The translations under genes and the position numbers were made by a program. From Bradymonas sediminis (lineage in GTDB: Bacteria; Myxococcota_A; Bradymonadia; Bradymonadales; Bradymonadaceae), in assembly GCF_003258315.1 (NCBI RefSeq), contig NZ_CP030032.1, positions 472,001-536,000 of the forward strand: DNA of 64,000 nt, read 5' to 3'. Position 1 is the first letter of the stretch. Each line of letters opens with the position of its first letter. The notes beneath the pieces were generated by a model. That model searched no databases and was not told where the DNA came from. It worked only from the letters and a program-made list of their open reading frames with translations. Positions 15,418 through 24,906 of this stretch are shown here, one piece after another.

Positions 15418-17685
15418 GTGTCACAGAAAAAAGATGAGATTATTCTGAGGGGCCTCAAAGAGAATAACCTCAAGGATATCGACCTCAACATTCCAAAGCA
15501 GTCCATCAGCGTGTTCACGGGGGTGTCGGGCTCGGGAAAGAGCTCGGTGGCCTTCGACACCCTCGCCCGCGAGAGCCGCCGCCAGATGACCCTGAATTAC
15601 CCGCTCTATGTCCGCTATCAGATGCCCCGATACGAGCGGCCCGCCGCCGACCTGATGCAGAACTTGAGCCCGGTCATCGTCGTGGAGCAACGGGCGGTGC
15701 GCTCCAACTCGCGCTCCACGGTCGGCACCTATATGGACATCGACCCGCTGATTCGCCTGCTCTTTTCGCGCATCGGCTCCCCCCAGATTGGCAGCGCCAC
15801 TGACTTCACCCGCCAGAGCACCTTCGGGCGCTGCCCGACCTGCGACGGCTTCGGTCAGGTGGTCAGCCCCGACGTGAATAAGCTGGTCGACTTCGACAAG
15901 TCGCTGCGCGATTACGCCGTGCAATTTAAGCCCCTGTCGCCCTCCGGCTGGCAGGGCCAATGGATGATGACCTGCGGGCTCTTCGACCCCGACAAGCCCA
16001 TCAAGGATTACCCGAAGGATCTCTACGATCTTTTTATCTACGGCCCGCCGGGCGGCGGCACGGTCGACGCGCCGTTTCACACCAAAGACGGCCCTCAAAA
16101 CGCCCAGTGGGATGGGTTGCTGCCGCGCTTTACGCGCCTGTATATCAATCGCGATATCTCGCGCCTAAAGCGCATATCCCAGGACGACGTGCTCGCCGTC
16201 TCGACCCACTCCCGCTGCCCGACCTGCGCGGGCAGCGGGCTCAACCCGCAGGTCCTAGAGTCGAAGATCAACGGCTTTAATATCCTGGAATACGCCGAGC
16301 TCGAGCTCACCCGCCTGCGCCGTGAACTCGGGCGCATCGACCACGCGCTCGGCGAGTCGATCGCGCGCCAGGCGATGGCCCCGCTGGGGCAATTGATCGA
16401 GATGGGCCTGGGGTATTTGAGCCTGTCGCGGCAGATGGCGACGCTGTCTGGCGGCGAGGCCCAACGCGTTAAGATCGCGCGCCATCTGGGCAGCAGCCTC
16501 AATAACCTGACCTATATCTTCGACGAGCCCAGCGCCGGCCTGCACCCCGAAGAGGTCGACAAGCTCATCGACATGCTGCGCCGCATTCGCGATGACCATA
16601 ATACCGTCATCATTATCGAGCACGACTTGTCGGTCATCAAAGCCGCGGATCAGATGTTCGAGATGGGTCCGGGGGCGGGGGTAAACGGTGGGCAGCTCGT
16701 CTATCAGGGGAGGCCCGAAGACCTGACCGACGCCTGCGGCGCGTCGACGAATTTGCAGCACCGCCTGGTGCTAAATCGAGCGCCGCGCAAGGCGGAGTCG
16801 TTCTTTAGGATCGAGAACGCGCAGCATAATAATCTCAAGAACCTGAGCGTCTCGATCCCCAAGAATGTCCTGGTCTCGGTCTGTGGGGTGTCCGGCTCGG
16901 GCAAAAGCTCGCTCATCTTGGAGGCATTCGCCCAAGAATACCCCGATACCATCAGCGTGAGCCAGGCGAGCATCGGGATCTCGAGCCGCTCCACGCTCGC
17001 GACCTATATGAAGATTATGGACGATATCCGCGCGTTCTTTGCCAAAGAGACCGGCCAACCCCCGGGGCTCTTTAGCTTCAACTCCACCGGGGCCTGCCCG
17101 GTCTGCAAGGGGAAGGGCGTGACCCAACCCGACGTCGCCTTCGCCGACCCGGTGACCATTCGCTGCGAGGCCTGCGACGGCACGCGCTATTCGGATAAGG
17201 CCCGCTCCTATCGTTACCGCGGCAAGAATATCGTCGAGATGCTCGCCCTGACCATCGACGAGGCGGTCGATTATTTTAAGGCCAAAAAGATCATCAAAAA
17301 GGTCGCCACGCTCAAGGATGTCGGCCTGGGCTACCTAACTCTGGGGCAGACAACGAGCTCGCTAAGCGGCGGCGAGGCGCAGCGACTCAAGCTCGCCAGC
17401 CAGCTCAAGAAAAAGGGGCAGATCTATCTCCTCGACGAGCCCTCCCTCGGGCTGCATATGCAGGATAACGCGACGCTGCTGGGGGTCTTTCAGAGCCTCG
17501 TCGACAAGGGCAACTCCGTCATCATCATCGAGCATAACCTCGACTTTATCGCGGCCAGCGATTGGGTGATTGAGATGGGCCCCGAGGGAGGAAAGAAGGG
17601 CGGGCAAATTATCTTCGAGGGCACGCCCGAGCAGATGTTGGGCGCCGATACACTCACCGCGAAGTGGCTTCGAGCCGAAGGCTGA
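15418..17685 (+). CDS. short UvrA-like ABC ATPase
   Basis: 755 residues, against about 940 for housekeeping UvrA. It has two ABC modules: Walker A GVSGSGKSS twice (about residues 33 and 493), signature LSGGEAQR twice, and Walker B FDEPSAGLHP and LDEPSLGLHM. Both zinc modules are visible (CPTC-CPTC in the first half, CPVC-CEAC in the second). The shortened region fits the loss of the UvrB-binding domain seen in UvrA2/DrrC-type paralogues, which are tied to DNA-damage tolerance or drug self-resistance. The start is GTG with GAAGGGG upstream. It is single and flanked by two HiPIP-like genes on the other strand. Confidence 0.88.
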   Translation: MSQKKDEIILRGLKENNLKDIDLNIPKQSISVFTGVSGSGKSSVAFDTLARESRRQMTLNYPLYVRYQMPRYERPAADLMQNLSPVIVVEQRAVRSNSRSTVGTYMDIDPLIRLLFSRIGSPQIGSATDFTRQSTFGRCPTCDGFGQVVSPDVNKLVDFDKSLRDYAVQFKPLSPSGWQGQWMMTCGLFDPDKPIKDYPKDLYDLFIYGPPGGGTVDAPFHTKDGPQNAQWDGLLPRFTRLYINRDISRLKRISQDDVLAVSTHSRCPTCAGSGLNPQVLESKINGFNILEYAELELTRLRRELGRIDHALGESIARQAMAPLGQLIEMGLGYLSLSRQMATLSGGEAQRVKIARHLGSSLNNLTYIFDEPSAGLHPEEVDKLIDMLRRIRDDHNTVIIIEHDLSVIKAADQMFEMGPGAGVNGGQLVYQGRPEDLTDACGASTNLQHRLVLNRAPRKAESFFRIENAQHNNLKNLSVSIPKNVLVSVCGVSGSGKSSLILEAFAQEYPDTISVSQASIGISSRSTLATYMKIMDDIRAFFAKETGQPPGLFSFNSTGACPVCKGKGVTQPDVAFADPVTIRCEACDGTRYSDKARSYRYRGKNIVEMLALTIDEAVDYFKAKKIIKKVATLKDVGLGYLTLGQTTSSLSGGEAQRLKLASQLKKKGQIYLLDEPSLGLHMQDNATLLGVFQSLVDKGNSVIIIEHNLDFIAASDWVIEMGPEGGKKGGQIIFEGTPEQMLGADTLTAKWLRAEG

Positions 17686-17706
17686 GAGAGGGCGTAAAAC
17701 CAAAAA

Positions 17707-17737
17707 CCGAGCGCCCTTCAAAAGAAGGAGCGCTCGG
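17707..17737. terminator. bidirectional stem-loop between uvrA-like and HiPIP-like genes
   Basis: CCGAGCGC at the left pairs with GCGCTCGG at the right, and the stem extends through CCTTC/GAAGG around a short A-rich loop. It lies between two convergent genes and has A-runs and T-poor flanks, so it may stop transcription from both sides. Confidence 0.65.
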
Positions 17738-17768
17738 AATTGGTATATGCGTCAAATGCTTGCGCGCG

Positions 17769-18182
17769 TTAGGCCGGTTTGGCAGCCCATGCGGAGCACC
17801 AACCTTTCGGGTGGATCGGACCCGGAACGGTGGCGCAACCGCCGCACTCGCCCTCAGCGGCGGGCTTGTAGAGCACGCAGTTGGCGCAGTCTTGGTCGGG
17901 TTTTTCCGTCTTGTCGACGTAGTTGAGCGACTCACGCACGCTGATTTGCGCCGGCTCGAGGCCAGTGGTGTCCGTGCAGCTCAGCTCGCCGCCGCCGCCG
18001 CCGCCGCCAGCGTTTGCTTTGGGGGCCGCAGCTTTGTCGCCGCCTGCTTCGCCGCCCTTGTCGCATGCGGAGAGCATGGTGACACCGCCGGCCGCGAGGG
18101 CGCCCAAAACAGCCGCGCGCTTGAAGAATTCACGACGATTCAACTGACCTTCGACCTGCTGGTCTCTTTCGTTGATGCTCAT
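17769..18182 (-). CDS. second Tat-exported HiPIP-like iron-sulfur lipoprotein
   Basis: 137 residues, a paralogue of the gene at 14783 (same length, twin-arginine QLNRREFFKRAAVLG at the same position, same Cys pattern). Lipobox LSAC gives C40. A Gly-rich linker (eight Gly in a row at about residues 59-66) leads to the HiPIP-like domain with CANC, CGGC and HPKGWCSAWA. AGAGGAAA lies before the ATG. Probable role: periplasmic one-electron carrier for a 4Fe-4S cluster. The redox partner is not encoded nearby. Confidence 0.87.
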   Translation of the reverse strand: MSINERDQQVEGQLNRREFFKRAAVLGALAAGGVTMLSACDKGGEAGGDKAAAPKANAGGGGGGGELSCTDTTGLEPAQISVRESLNYVDKTEKPDQDCANCVLYKPAAEGECGGCATVPGPIHPKGWCSAWAAKPA

Positions 18183-18439
18183 ACTGTGTTTCCTCTCGTT
18201 GATGAGAAAAAATGAAAATTACGCTGGTATCTGCCCGCGTCGTGCTCACATATTAGGAGCTAAAGATCGGATGGCAAGATGAATCTGGCCAAACGCGATT
18301 TTTGCGCTATTTCAGCGCGTGACGCGAAAAATATGCAGCTTGCGAAGCCGTCATTCGTACAAACCAGCGAAATCCGCACGAATTAGACGGCACGGGTGCA
18401 CCGTAGCAAATTTAATCACGAATGATTAGGAGAGAATTG

Positions 18440-20050
18440 ATGGGATCATCAGATAAAGTGAGCGCAGTTTCAGCAGACCCCGCCGCCCCGTTTGATGGGG
18501 GGCAGCCAGATGACTTTCTTCGATGCGTTGATCCGTCGAGCTCCCGGATGATCGCGCGCATGGCGATCGCGACCCCGCTGAAGGTCGAAGAGGCGGCGCG
18601 GGACGCACGGCGCGCGTTCGCAGCCTGGCGGCGCCTGTCGGTGCAGGAGCGCTGCGACGCGCTGATAAAGGCTGGCGATATCTTGCTGGAGCACCGCAAG
18701 GAGTTGCTCGACCTGTTGGTGGCCGAGACCGGCAAGGCGATCGTCGACGCCCAGGCCGAGTTTCTCAATCTCTTCGAGACGCTACGCTACTATACCAGCA
18801 ATGCCCCCGAGTTCTTGGCCGACGCGCGCCTGAGCCTGCATCTGCTCAAAAATAAGCGGGCGCGCGTGGAGTATATGCCCCTGGGAGTGGTGGTGAATAT
18901 CAGCCCCTGGAATTTCCCGCTGGACCTGTCGCTAACGCCGGCGATTCCGGCGCTGCTCGCGGGCAATGCGGTGCTGATTAAGCCTTCGGAGCATACGCCG
19001 CTGACGGTGTTTCGGGCGGTGGAGCTGATGAACCAATCGGGGCTGCCCGCCGGGATTCTGCAGACCGTGATGGGGCGCGGCGATGTGGGCGCGTTGCTGG
19101 TCGACCAGGCCGACGCCGTCACCTTCACTGGCAGCGTGTCGACCGGCCGAAAGGTCGCGGTGCGCGCGGCCGAGCGCCTCATCCCATGCACCCTGGAATT
19201 GGGCGGAAAGGACCCGGCGATTGTCCTTGAGGACGCCGATATCGAGCGCGCCGCCCGCGGCGTGGTCTGGGGCGCGTTCTTTAACTCCGGCCAGGTGTGC
19301 ATGTCCGTGGAGCGCGTCTTCGTGCACGAGGCCGTCTACGATGCCTTCGTCGAGCGGGTCGTCGCGCTGACCGCCGAGCTGCGCCAGGGCGTGCCGCATG
19401 ACTATAATATCGACGTCGGCGCGATGATCGACCCGGGGCAATTTGAGATTATCGAGGCCCAATTGCGCGAGGCGACCGCGCAGGGCGCGCGCGTTCTTAT
19501 CGGCGGGGAGCGGGTTCAACTCGAGTCCCAGCTCAATCATCATCCCGGCCACACCCCGATGATCGGCGACTTCTTCGCGCCCACCGTGGTGGTCGACGTC
19601 GACCCCGCGATGAAGCTCATGCGCGAGGAGACCTTCGGTCCGGTGCTTCCGATCATGAAAGTGCGCTCCGCTTTCGAAGCCGTGAAGCTCGCCAATGACT
19701 CCGAGTTCGGGCTCAACGCCTCGGTGTGGGGCCGCGATATCAAGCGCGCCCGAAAGATCGCATCGCAGGTGGAGGCTGGACAGGTCTGCATCAACGATGT
19801 GATCGTCAGCTACGCCGCGATTGAAGCCCCGTATGGTGGCATCAAAAACTCCGGCTTAGGCCGGCGCAAAGGCAGCGCTGAGATCTATAAATTCGTCGAG
19901 TCCAAGACCGTGCTCGAGGATATCATCGGGCTCAAGAAAGAACCCTATTGGTACCCCTACCATGAATCACTCGGCAAGGGGGTCGACAAGGTCATCGGTC
20001 TGCTGTATCAGCGCGGTGTAGCTAAGCGAATTAAAAGCTTTTTTCGTTGA
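18440..20050 (+). CDS. NAD(P)-dependent aldehyde dehydrogenase
   Basis: 536 residues from the ATG at 18440, preferred because AGGAGA lies just upstream; a frame start at 18422 overlaps that site. It has the aldehyde dehydrogenase landmarks: ISPWNFPLDLS (catalytic Asn), FTGSVSTGRKVA (cofactor loop), LELGGKDP (general-base Glu, about residue 253) and NSGQVCMS (catalytic Cys, about residue 287). The C-terminus has a tail of about 40 residues (HESLGKGVDKVIGLLYQRG) beyond the usual end. Closest by feel to succinate-semialdehyde or medium-chain aldehyde dehydrogenases. Cytosolic; substrate uncertain. A kinase gene follows with its own promoter. Confidence 0.9.
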   Translation: MGSSDKVSAVSADPAAPFDGGQPDDFLRCVDPSSSRMIARMAIATPLKVEEAARDARRAFAAWRRLSVQERCDALIKAGDILLEHRKELLDLLVAETGKAIVDAQAEFLNLFETLRYYTSNAPEFLADARLSLHLLKNKRARVEYMPLGVVVNISPWNFPLDLSLTPAIPALLAGNAVLIKPSEHTPLTVFRAVELMNQSGLPAGILQTVMGRGDVGALLVDQADAVTFTGSVSTGRKVAVRAAERLIPCTLELGGKDPAIVLEDADIERAARGVVWGAFFNSGQVCMSVERVFVHEAVYDAFVERVVALTAELRQGVPHDYNIDVGAMIDPGQFEIIEAQLREATAQGARVLIGGERVQLESQLNHHPGHTPMIGDFFAPTVVVDVDPAMKLMREETFGPVLPIMKVRSAFEAVKLANDSEFGLNASVWGRDIKRARKIASQVEAGQVCINDVIVSYAAIEAPYGGIKNSGLGRRKGSAEIYKFVESKTVLEDIIGLKKEPYWYPYHESLGKGVDKVIGLLYQRGVAKRIKSFFR

Positions 20051-20072
20051 ATCGCGGTACAAAAACGTTCGG

Positions 20073-20102
20073 TTGACATCGGGACGGCGATTTAGCTAGG
20101 AT
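20073..20102 (+). promoter_or_regulatory. sigma70-type promoter of the PEGA kinase gene
   Basis: TTGACA at 20073-20078 and TAGGAT at 20097-20102 are separated by 18 bases and lie 55 bases before the kinase ATG. The -35 box is perfect. Confidence 0.6.
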
Positions 20103-20157
20103 TTGACGCTATTCGGCACGTCAGAAATCTAAGTCCGTGTCAGCAATTTGAGGGCTC

Positions 20158-22725
20158 ATGAGCAACGAACCGGGTATTCTTCCTAAACCAGTCCCGTTCG
20201 GGAAGTATTATCTTCTTGAACGCATCAACGTCGGGGGTATGGCGGAGGTGTATAAGGCGAAAGCCTTTGGAGTGGAGGGATTCGAGCGTCTTCTGGCAGT
20301 CAAGAAAATCCTGGCGAGCATCGCCGAGGATGAATCCTTCATCAATATGTTTATTGATGAGGCGAAGATATCCGGAAGTCTAAGCCACCCCAACCTCACC
20401 AAGATCTTCGATCTCGGGAAGGTCGATGGATCGTATTTCATCGCCATGGAGTATATCAGCGGCAAAGATATTAAAACCATCTTTGAGCGCGCCCGCAGGA
20501 TCGGCGAAAAGGTCGATATCCCAAGGGTTTGTTATATTATCATGAAGGTCTGCGAGGGCCTGGCGTACGCCCACGATAAGGTCGATTCTCAGGGGAACCC
20601 GCTTAATATCGTCCATCGGGACGTCTCCCCGCAGAACGTGCTCATTTCCTATGAGGGCGAGGTCAAGGTCATTGACTTTGGCATCGCCAAATCTGCCGGG
20701 AAACAGAGCGAGACCGAAGTCGGCATCCTGAAGGGCAAATTCAGCTATATGAGCCCCGAGCAGGTCCGCGGCCTTCATGTAGACCACCGCAGTGATATCT
20801 TCAGCGTCGGCATTTTGCTCTACGAGATGCTCACCCTGGAGCGCCTATTCCTGGGCGAGAGCGACTTCGACACCCTCGAGAAGATCCGTAAGGTCGAGAT
20901 CAGCCCGCCCTCGCTTTATAACCCGCATATCCCCAAAGAGCTCGAGGATATCGTCCTCAAGGCGCTCGCCCGCTCCTCGGAAGAGCGGTTTTCGACGGCC
21001 CACGAATTGGCGGAGGCTTTGGAGCGCTTTATGCGTAACCAGGGCTATTATTTCACCAATAAAGACCTGGCCGCCTCGATGAAGGGGGCGTTCAACGCCG
21101 ATATCGAGTTCGAGAAAAAGAAATACGAATATTATCAGAGCCTCAACCTTCAGCCGCCGGATGAGCAGGGCGAGCCAGTGCTGGCCGCGCCTGACGGCGG
21201 AGGGGGCCTGAGTTGGGGCGAAGAAGAGATGGAGACTCAGATATTCGACCGAATGTCTGAGGAGATTGAGTTCGTCAGCGAGTCTCAAATCGTCTATGCC
21301 GACGACGCCGATGTCCTTGAGATCGACGAGTTCGAGGAATTCGATGACCTCGACGGCGCCACGATCGAGTTCGACCGATGGGACGTTAAAAAGCAATTTG
21401 AGGCTCATCACGCCGACGCGGCGCCCGACGCCTTTGACGGCGGCGCTCGCCTGGACATGAGCGATCTGCCCGCGCCGCGCCAGCGCAGCCACACCGCCTC
21501 CTTGCCGGTCATCCCGCAGGAGCGGCGCGACCCGCAGCATACCGTGCAGACGATGTCGCCGGTGACCGGTGAGAAGCGCAATCCGTACCTCGTGATCGCC
21601 CTGGTTTGCCTGTTGATCGTCGGGCTTGGGTTGGCCTTCTTCTTCATGAAGAAGCAGCCGACGAACCCGGTCATCACGTTTAATACCGAGCCTGAAGTCG
21701 TCGATATCTTTATCAACGGCGAGAAGATTTATAGCGGAAAAACACCGTATGTTTATGAACCCGCGGCCGGCGCCGCCGAGATCCGGATCGAAAGCGAAGG
21801 CTATGAGGCTTTTGTTACATCCCACGAGCTTAAGAACGGCGGGACCTATCCGCTGACCCACACGCTGCGTCAGTTGGCCCCCGAGACCGGGCAGTTGCTC
21901 GTGAAGACCGAGCCTGACGGGGCGATGTTGAAGTTGCAGGGCCAGTCTGAGGCGAAGAAGGCGCCGCTGACCCTCGAGGATATGGTGCCCGGAAGCTACG
22001 ACCTTGAGGCGACGCTCGACGACTATTTGACCGAGAATCAGAAGGTCGAGGTGAAGCCGGGCAGCAACGAAGTGACGATTAAATTGCGCCCCAAGAAGGT
22101 CTCGCTGACGGTCAAAAGTGAGCCGGCACGCGCATATTTTGGCATCTATGAGGCGGGCGAGAAGGGCAAGCGAATCGCGCGCGGACGCACGCCGCAGAAT
22201 GTCAAAGACCTGGATGGTTCGAAGAGCTATCGCGTCGTCATGGAGATGTCGGGCTACGATGAGTTCGAGCGCGCGTTCGAGCCGGGAACCAAGAAAGAAG
22301 ACGAATTGGTCGCCGAACTCGTAAAGGTCGAGAAGAAGCCCGCGCCTGAAACGGTGGTCGCGTCGGCATCGAGCTCCAAGCAGCCTGCGAGCGGGAGCAA
22401 GACGTCGCGAACCAATGATGATTCGCGTTTTGATCCGCCGCCGCGCAATACCACCAAGCCCGCGCCCAAGCCGGAGCCTAAACCCGAACCCAAGCCTGCT
22501 CCGAAGCCCAAACCCGCAGGCGTAGGCACCATCACCATTGGCTCCAAACCGGTCGCGCGCATCTATATCGACGGTAAGGACACCGGGAGATATACACCGT
22601 TGATCAAATTCAAGATTAAGGCCGGCAACCATAAGGTGCGCCTGGTTAACGAGGACTTTGGCCTCGATAAGACGGTTTATTTGGAAGTGGAAGCCGGCGA
22701 GAATAAGACGTATCGTAACCAATAA
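20158..22725 (+). CDS. membrane Ser/Thr protein kinase with PEGA repeats
   Basis: 855 residues. The kinase domain (about residues 15-290) has the Gly-loop INVGGMAEVYKA, the VAIK-type Lys in LLAVKKIL, the catalytic loop HRDVSPQN (near 153) and DFG (near 173). An acidic linker leads to one membrane helix (about 476-498, ALVCLLIVGLGLAFFFMKK). Outside follow three PEGA-like beta repeats (PEVVDIFINGEKIYSGKTP, then LLVKTEPDGAML, then LTVKSEPARAYF), a Pro/Lys linker and a last PEGA (GTITIGSKPVARIYI). It signals from envelope to cytosol by phosphorylation. It is followed at 107 bp by another kinase gene. Confidence 0.93.
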   Translation: MSNEPGILPKPVPFGKYYLLERINVGGMAEVYKAKAFGVEGFERLLAVKKILASIAEDESFINMFIDEAKISGSLSHPNLTKIFDLGKVDGSYFIAMEYISGKDIKTIFERARRIGEKVDIPRVCYIIMKVCEGLAYAHDKVDSQGNPLNIVHRDVSPQNVLISYEGEVKVIDFGIAKSAGKQSETEVGILKGKFSYMSPEQVRGLHVDHRSDIFSVGILLYEMLTLERLFLGESDFDTLEKIRKVEISPPSLYNPHIPKELEDIVLKALARSSEERFSTAHELAEALERFMRNQGYYFTNKDLAASMKGAFNADIEFEKKKYEYYQSLNLQPPDEQGEPVLAAPDGGGGLSWGEEEMETQIFDRMSEEIEFVSESQIVYADDADVLEIDEFEEFDDLDGATIEFDRWDVKKQFEAHHADAAPDAFDGGARLDMSDLPAPRQRSHTASLPVIPQERRDPQHTVQTMSPVTGEKRNPYLVIALVCLLIVGLGLAFFFMKKQPTNPVITFNTEPEVVDIFINGEKIYSGKTPYVYEPAAGAAEIRIESEGYEAFVTSHELKNGGTYPLTHTLRQLAPETGQLLVKTEPDGAMLKLQGQSEAKKAPLTLEDMVPGSYDLEATLDDYLTENQKVEVKPGSNEVTIKLRPKKVSLTVKSEPARAYFGIYEAGEKGKRIARGRTPQNVKDLDGSKSYRVVMEMSGYDEFERAFEPGTKKEDELVAELVKVEKKPAPETVVASASSSKQPASGSKTSRTNDDSRFDPPPRNTTKPAPKPEPKPEPKPAPKPKPAGVGTITIGSKPVARIYIDGKDTGRYTPLIKFKIKAGNHKVRLVNEDFGLDKTVYLEVEAGENKTYRNQ

Positions 22726-22747
22726 GAGCTAACGAGATTGACACAAG

Positions 22748-22765
22748 CCCGGGACGCCTCCCGGG
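22748..22765. terminator. GC-rich stem-loop after the PEGA kinase
   Basis: CCCGGGA-CGCC-TCCCGGG is a perfect 7-bp stem with a 4-base loop, 23 bases after the kinase stop. It has no T-run, so it is at best a weak terminator or an mRNA 3-prime stabiliser. Confidence 0.4.
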
Positions 22766-22832
22766 TGGGCGGGGATTGGTAAGGACCTGATATCCTGCCA
22801 TTGCGAGACATAGGAAGTACGCGGAGGGCAGG

Positions 22833-24839
22833 TTGAGTAGAGTCAAGATTACCAAGTCGGATCTCCAGGTATATTGCCCGGTGTGCACGCGATGTTTCGC
22901 GGAGGACCCCGAGCTTTGCCCGGAGTGCGCCAGCCCGCGGCCCGGCGAGGCGTGGCTGCCGATTCAGGACGCTTCGTATCACTATCTGGGGAAGGAGCTC
23001 GACGGGCGCTATGTCGTGGACCGGTTTATCGGCGCCGGGGCGACCGGCGATGTCTACCGTGCCATTGGCACCCGCATCCAGCGCCCCTTCGCCCTTAAAA
23101 TTGTCGACACCCGCCGCTACGGTCGCCAGGACATCGAGGAAGAGCTAGCTCGCCGGTTGCAGATGGAGGTCGACGCCATGAGCCGGCTGCGCAACCCGCA
23201 TGTCGTCAACGCCTACGAGTTGATCCAGATCAGCGACCAGATCTTCGTGATGGTCATGGACTTCGTGGACGGGGTCACCCTGTTGGAGCGCCTCGAGAAG
23301 ATCGGGCGCCTCGAGGTCGCCGAGACCGTCGAGATCGTGCGCCAGGTGGCCAACGGCCTCCACGAAGCCCACCAGCGCGGCATCATTCACCGCGATATAA
23401 AACCCGACAATATTATGATCGAGCAGATGCCCGCCAGCGGCGTCTTCGCGCGGGTGCTCGATTTTGGCATCGCCTATATGGTCGATAGCGTGAGGGTGAC
23501 CTCGGGTTTTCGGGGCACGCCGCTCTACGCATCTCCGGAGCAATGCCAGTCTTCAGGCAGCCTGGGGCCGCACAGCGACGTCTATAGTCTCGGGTGCGTG
23601 CTCTTTCATTTGCTGACCGGTCGCCCGCCGTACTCCTTTGACCGCGCCCTGGCGGTGATGGAGGCGCATGTCGAGGCGCCAATTCCGTCGCTCTTCGATT
23701 TTATTTCACCCGCCCAGGTGCCCGCCGAATTCGACGAATTGCTCAGGCGCATGCTCGCCAAGGATCCGTCCGAGCGCCCGCGCGACGGCGGGGCGGTGGT
23801 GCGTGAGTTGGACGCGATTTCGCGGGCGCTTCGCAGTCGTGGGCTCGAGCAGCCTGGCCCGCAAGTCCCCCGCGGAACCGATACCGAATTGGGAGACCAG
23901 GACACCAGCGTGCGTGCGCCCGCCCCGATGCTTCCCGGCTCGACGCTCTCGCGCGCCAGCGATATCTCGGAGGCCAAGCCGCCGCCCGCCCAGCGGATCG
24001 TTCGGCTGGTGGCGAGCATCGCGCTTCCCGAGCGGCTTTTGGACCCACCGCGCCGCATCAGCGCTCAATTTGTCGGCCCCGGAGGCGACTACGCCGTGCT
24101 CGCCGACGATTCCCGCCAACTTCACCTGATTGGGCTGAAGACCCATCTGGCGACCATGAGCTTCGCCAGCGTATCGGGGCTTTTGCGCGCGATTTGCGTC
24201 GACGCCAAGCGCGGCGATGTCTATGGCGGCGGTGATGACCATTGCGTCTACCGCTGGAGCATGGGGCTGACCAGCGGTATGCCGCACAAGGTCGTCGATG
24301 TCGGGGCGAAGATCCTGACCCTGGACTGTCATCCCGACGGCTTTAAGCTCGTGATCGGCACCGCCGATGGTCGCGCGCTGATCTATGATTTGCGCACCGG
24401 CCGCCTCGAGCCGATCTATATCACCGGCCTCAAAGTTCTGATGGTTAAATTCGTGCCCAACTCGACTCGCGTGCTGCTTGGCTGCGAGAGCGGCCGCCTG
24501 GGCACGGTGGTGATCGAGCGAGGAAAGGTCGCCGACAGTTCGCAGGTCGTGGAGCTTGAGCCCTTGGATAGCTTTCCGCGGTGCGGGGCCGTGGGCCCGG
24601 GCGGCGACGTCGCCGCGATCCTCGAGGGCACCGGCCGGCTTCGCGTCTTCGATATGATCGAGCGCTCGGCGTTTTTGCGTGTGGAGGCATCCTACGCGCC
24701 GCTGCGAGACCTTGCATTTTCGAGCAGTGGCAGCCTGCACGCCCTCGGCCTGACCGACGAAGATCTTCAGCTGTGGAGCATTCGTCAGGAGCAGTTAGTG
24801 CGCCATCTCAGCGGGATGAGCTCGGCTGCGACAACCTAG
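22833..24839 (+). CDS. Ser/Thr protein kinase with zinc ribbon and C-terminal beta-propeller
   Basis: 668 residues. The start is TTG, preceded by GGAGGG. Residues 15-35 form a zinc ribbon (CPVCTRCF and CPECAS). The kinase domain (about 50-330) has IGAGATGDVYRA, HRDIKPDN (near 185) and DFG. After a Pro-rich linker, residues about 400-660 hold repeats ending in short beta strands (YGGGDDHCVYRWS, LVIGTADGRALIYDL, LQLWSI), consistent with a WD40-like beta-propeller. There is no membrane segment. The propeller probably binds protein partners. It lies between the PEGA kinase and a membrane gene on the same strand. Confidence 0.9.
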   Translation: MSRVKITKSDLQVYCPVCTRCFAEDPELCPECASPRPGEAWLPIQDASYHYLGKELDGRYVVDRFIGAGATGDVYRAIGTRIQRPFALKIVDTRRYGRQDIEEELARRLQMEVDAMSRLRNPHVVNAYELIQISDQIFVMVMDFVDGVTLLERLEKIGRLEVAETVEIVRQVANGLHEAHQRGIIHRDIKPDNIMIEQMPASGVFARVLDFGIAYMVDSVRVTSGFRGTPLYASPEQCQSSGSLGPHSDVYSLGCVLFHLLTGRPPYSFDRALAVMEAHVEAPIPSLFDFISPAQVPAEFDELLRRMLAKDPSERPRDGGAVVRELDAISRALRSRGLEQPGPQVPRGTDTELGDQDTSVRAPAPMLPGSTLSRASDISEAKPPPAQRIVRLVASIALPERLLDPPRRISAQFVGPGGDYAVLADDSRQLHLIGLKTHLATMSFASVSGLLRAICVDAKRGDVYGGGDDHCVYRWSMGLTSGMPHKVVDVGAKILTLDCHPDGFKLVIGTADGRALIYDLRTGRLEPIYITGLKVLMVKFVPNSTRVLLGCESGRLGTVVIERGKVADSSQVVELEPLDSFPRCGAVGPGGDVAAILEGTGRLRVFDMIERSAFLRVEASYAPLRDLAFSSSGSLHALGLTDEDLQLWSIRQEQLVRHLSGMSSAATT

Positions 24840-24906
24840 ATGGCGCCCCGGGGATGCCATTGAGCGATGCCTTTATCTTCTGAACCGATACGTGAGCGGG
24901 AGCCCC

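Noticed and set aside
20845-22722. 625-codon minus-strand frame opposite the PEGA kinase
   Set aside because: Antisense shadow of a certain kinase gene, rich in Leu/Gly/Arg without domains.
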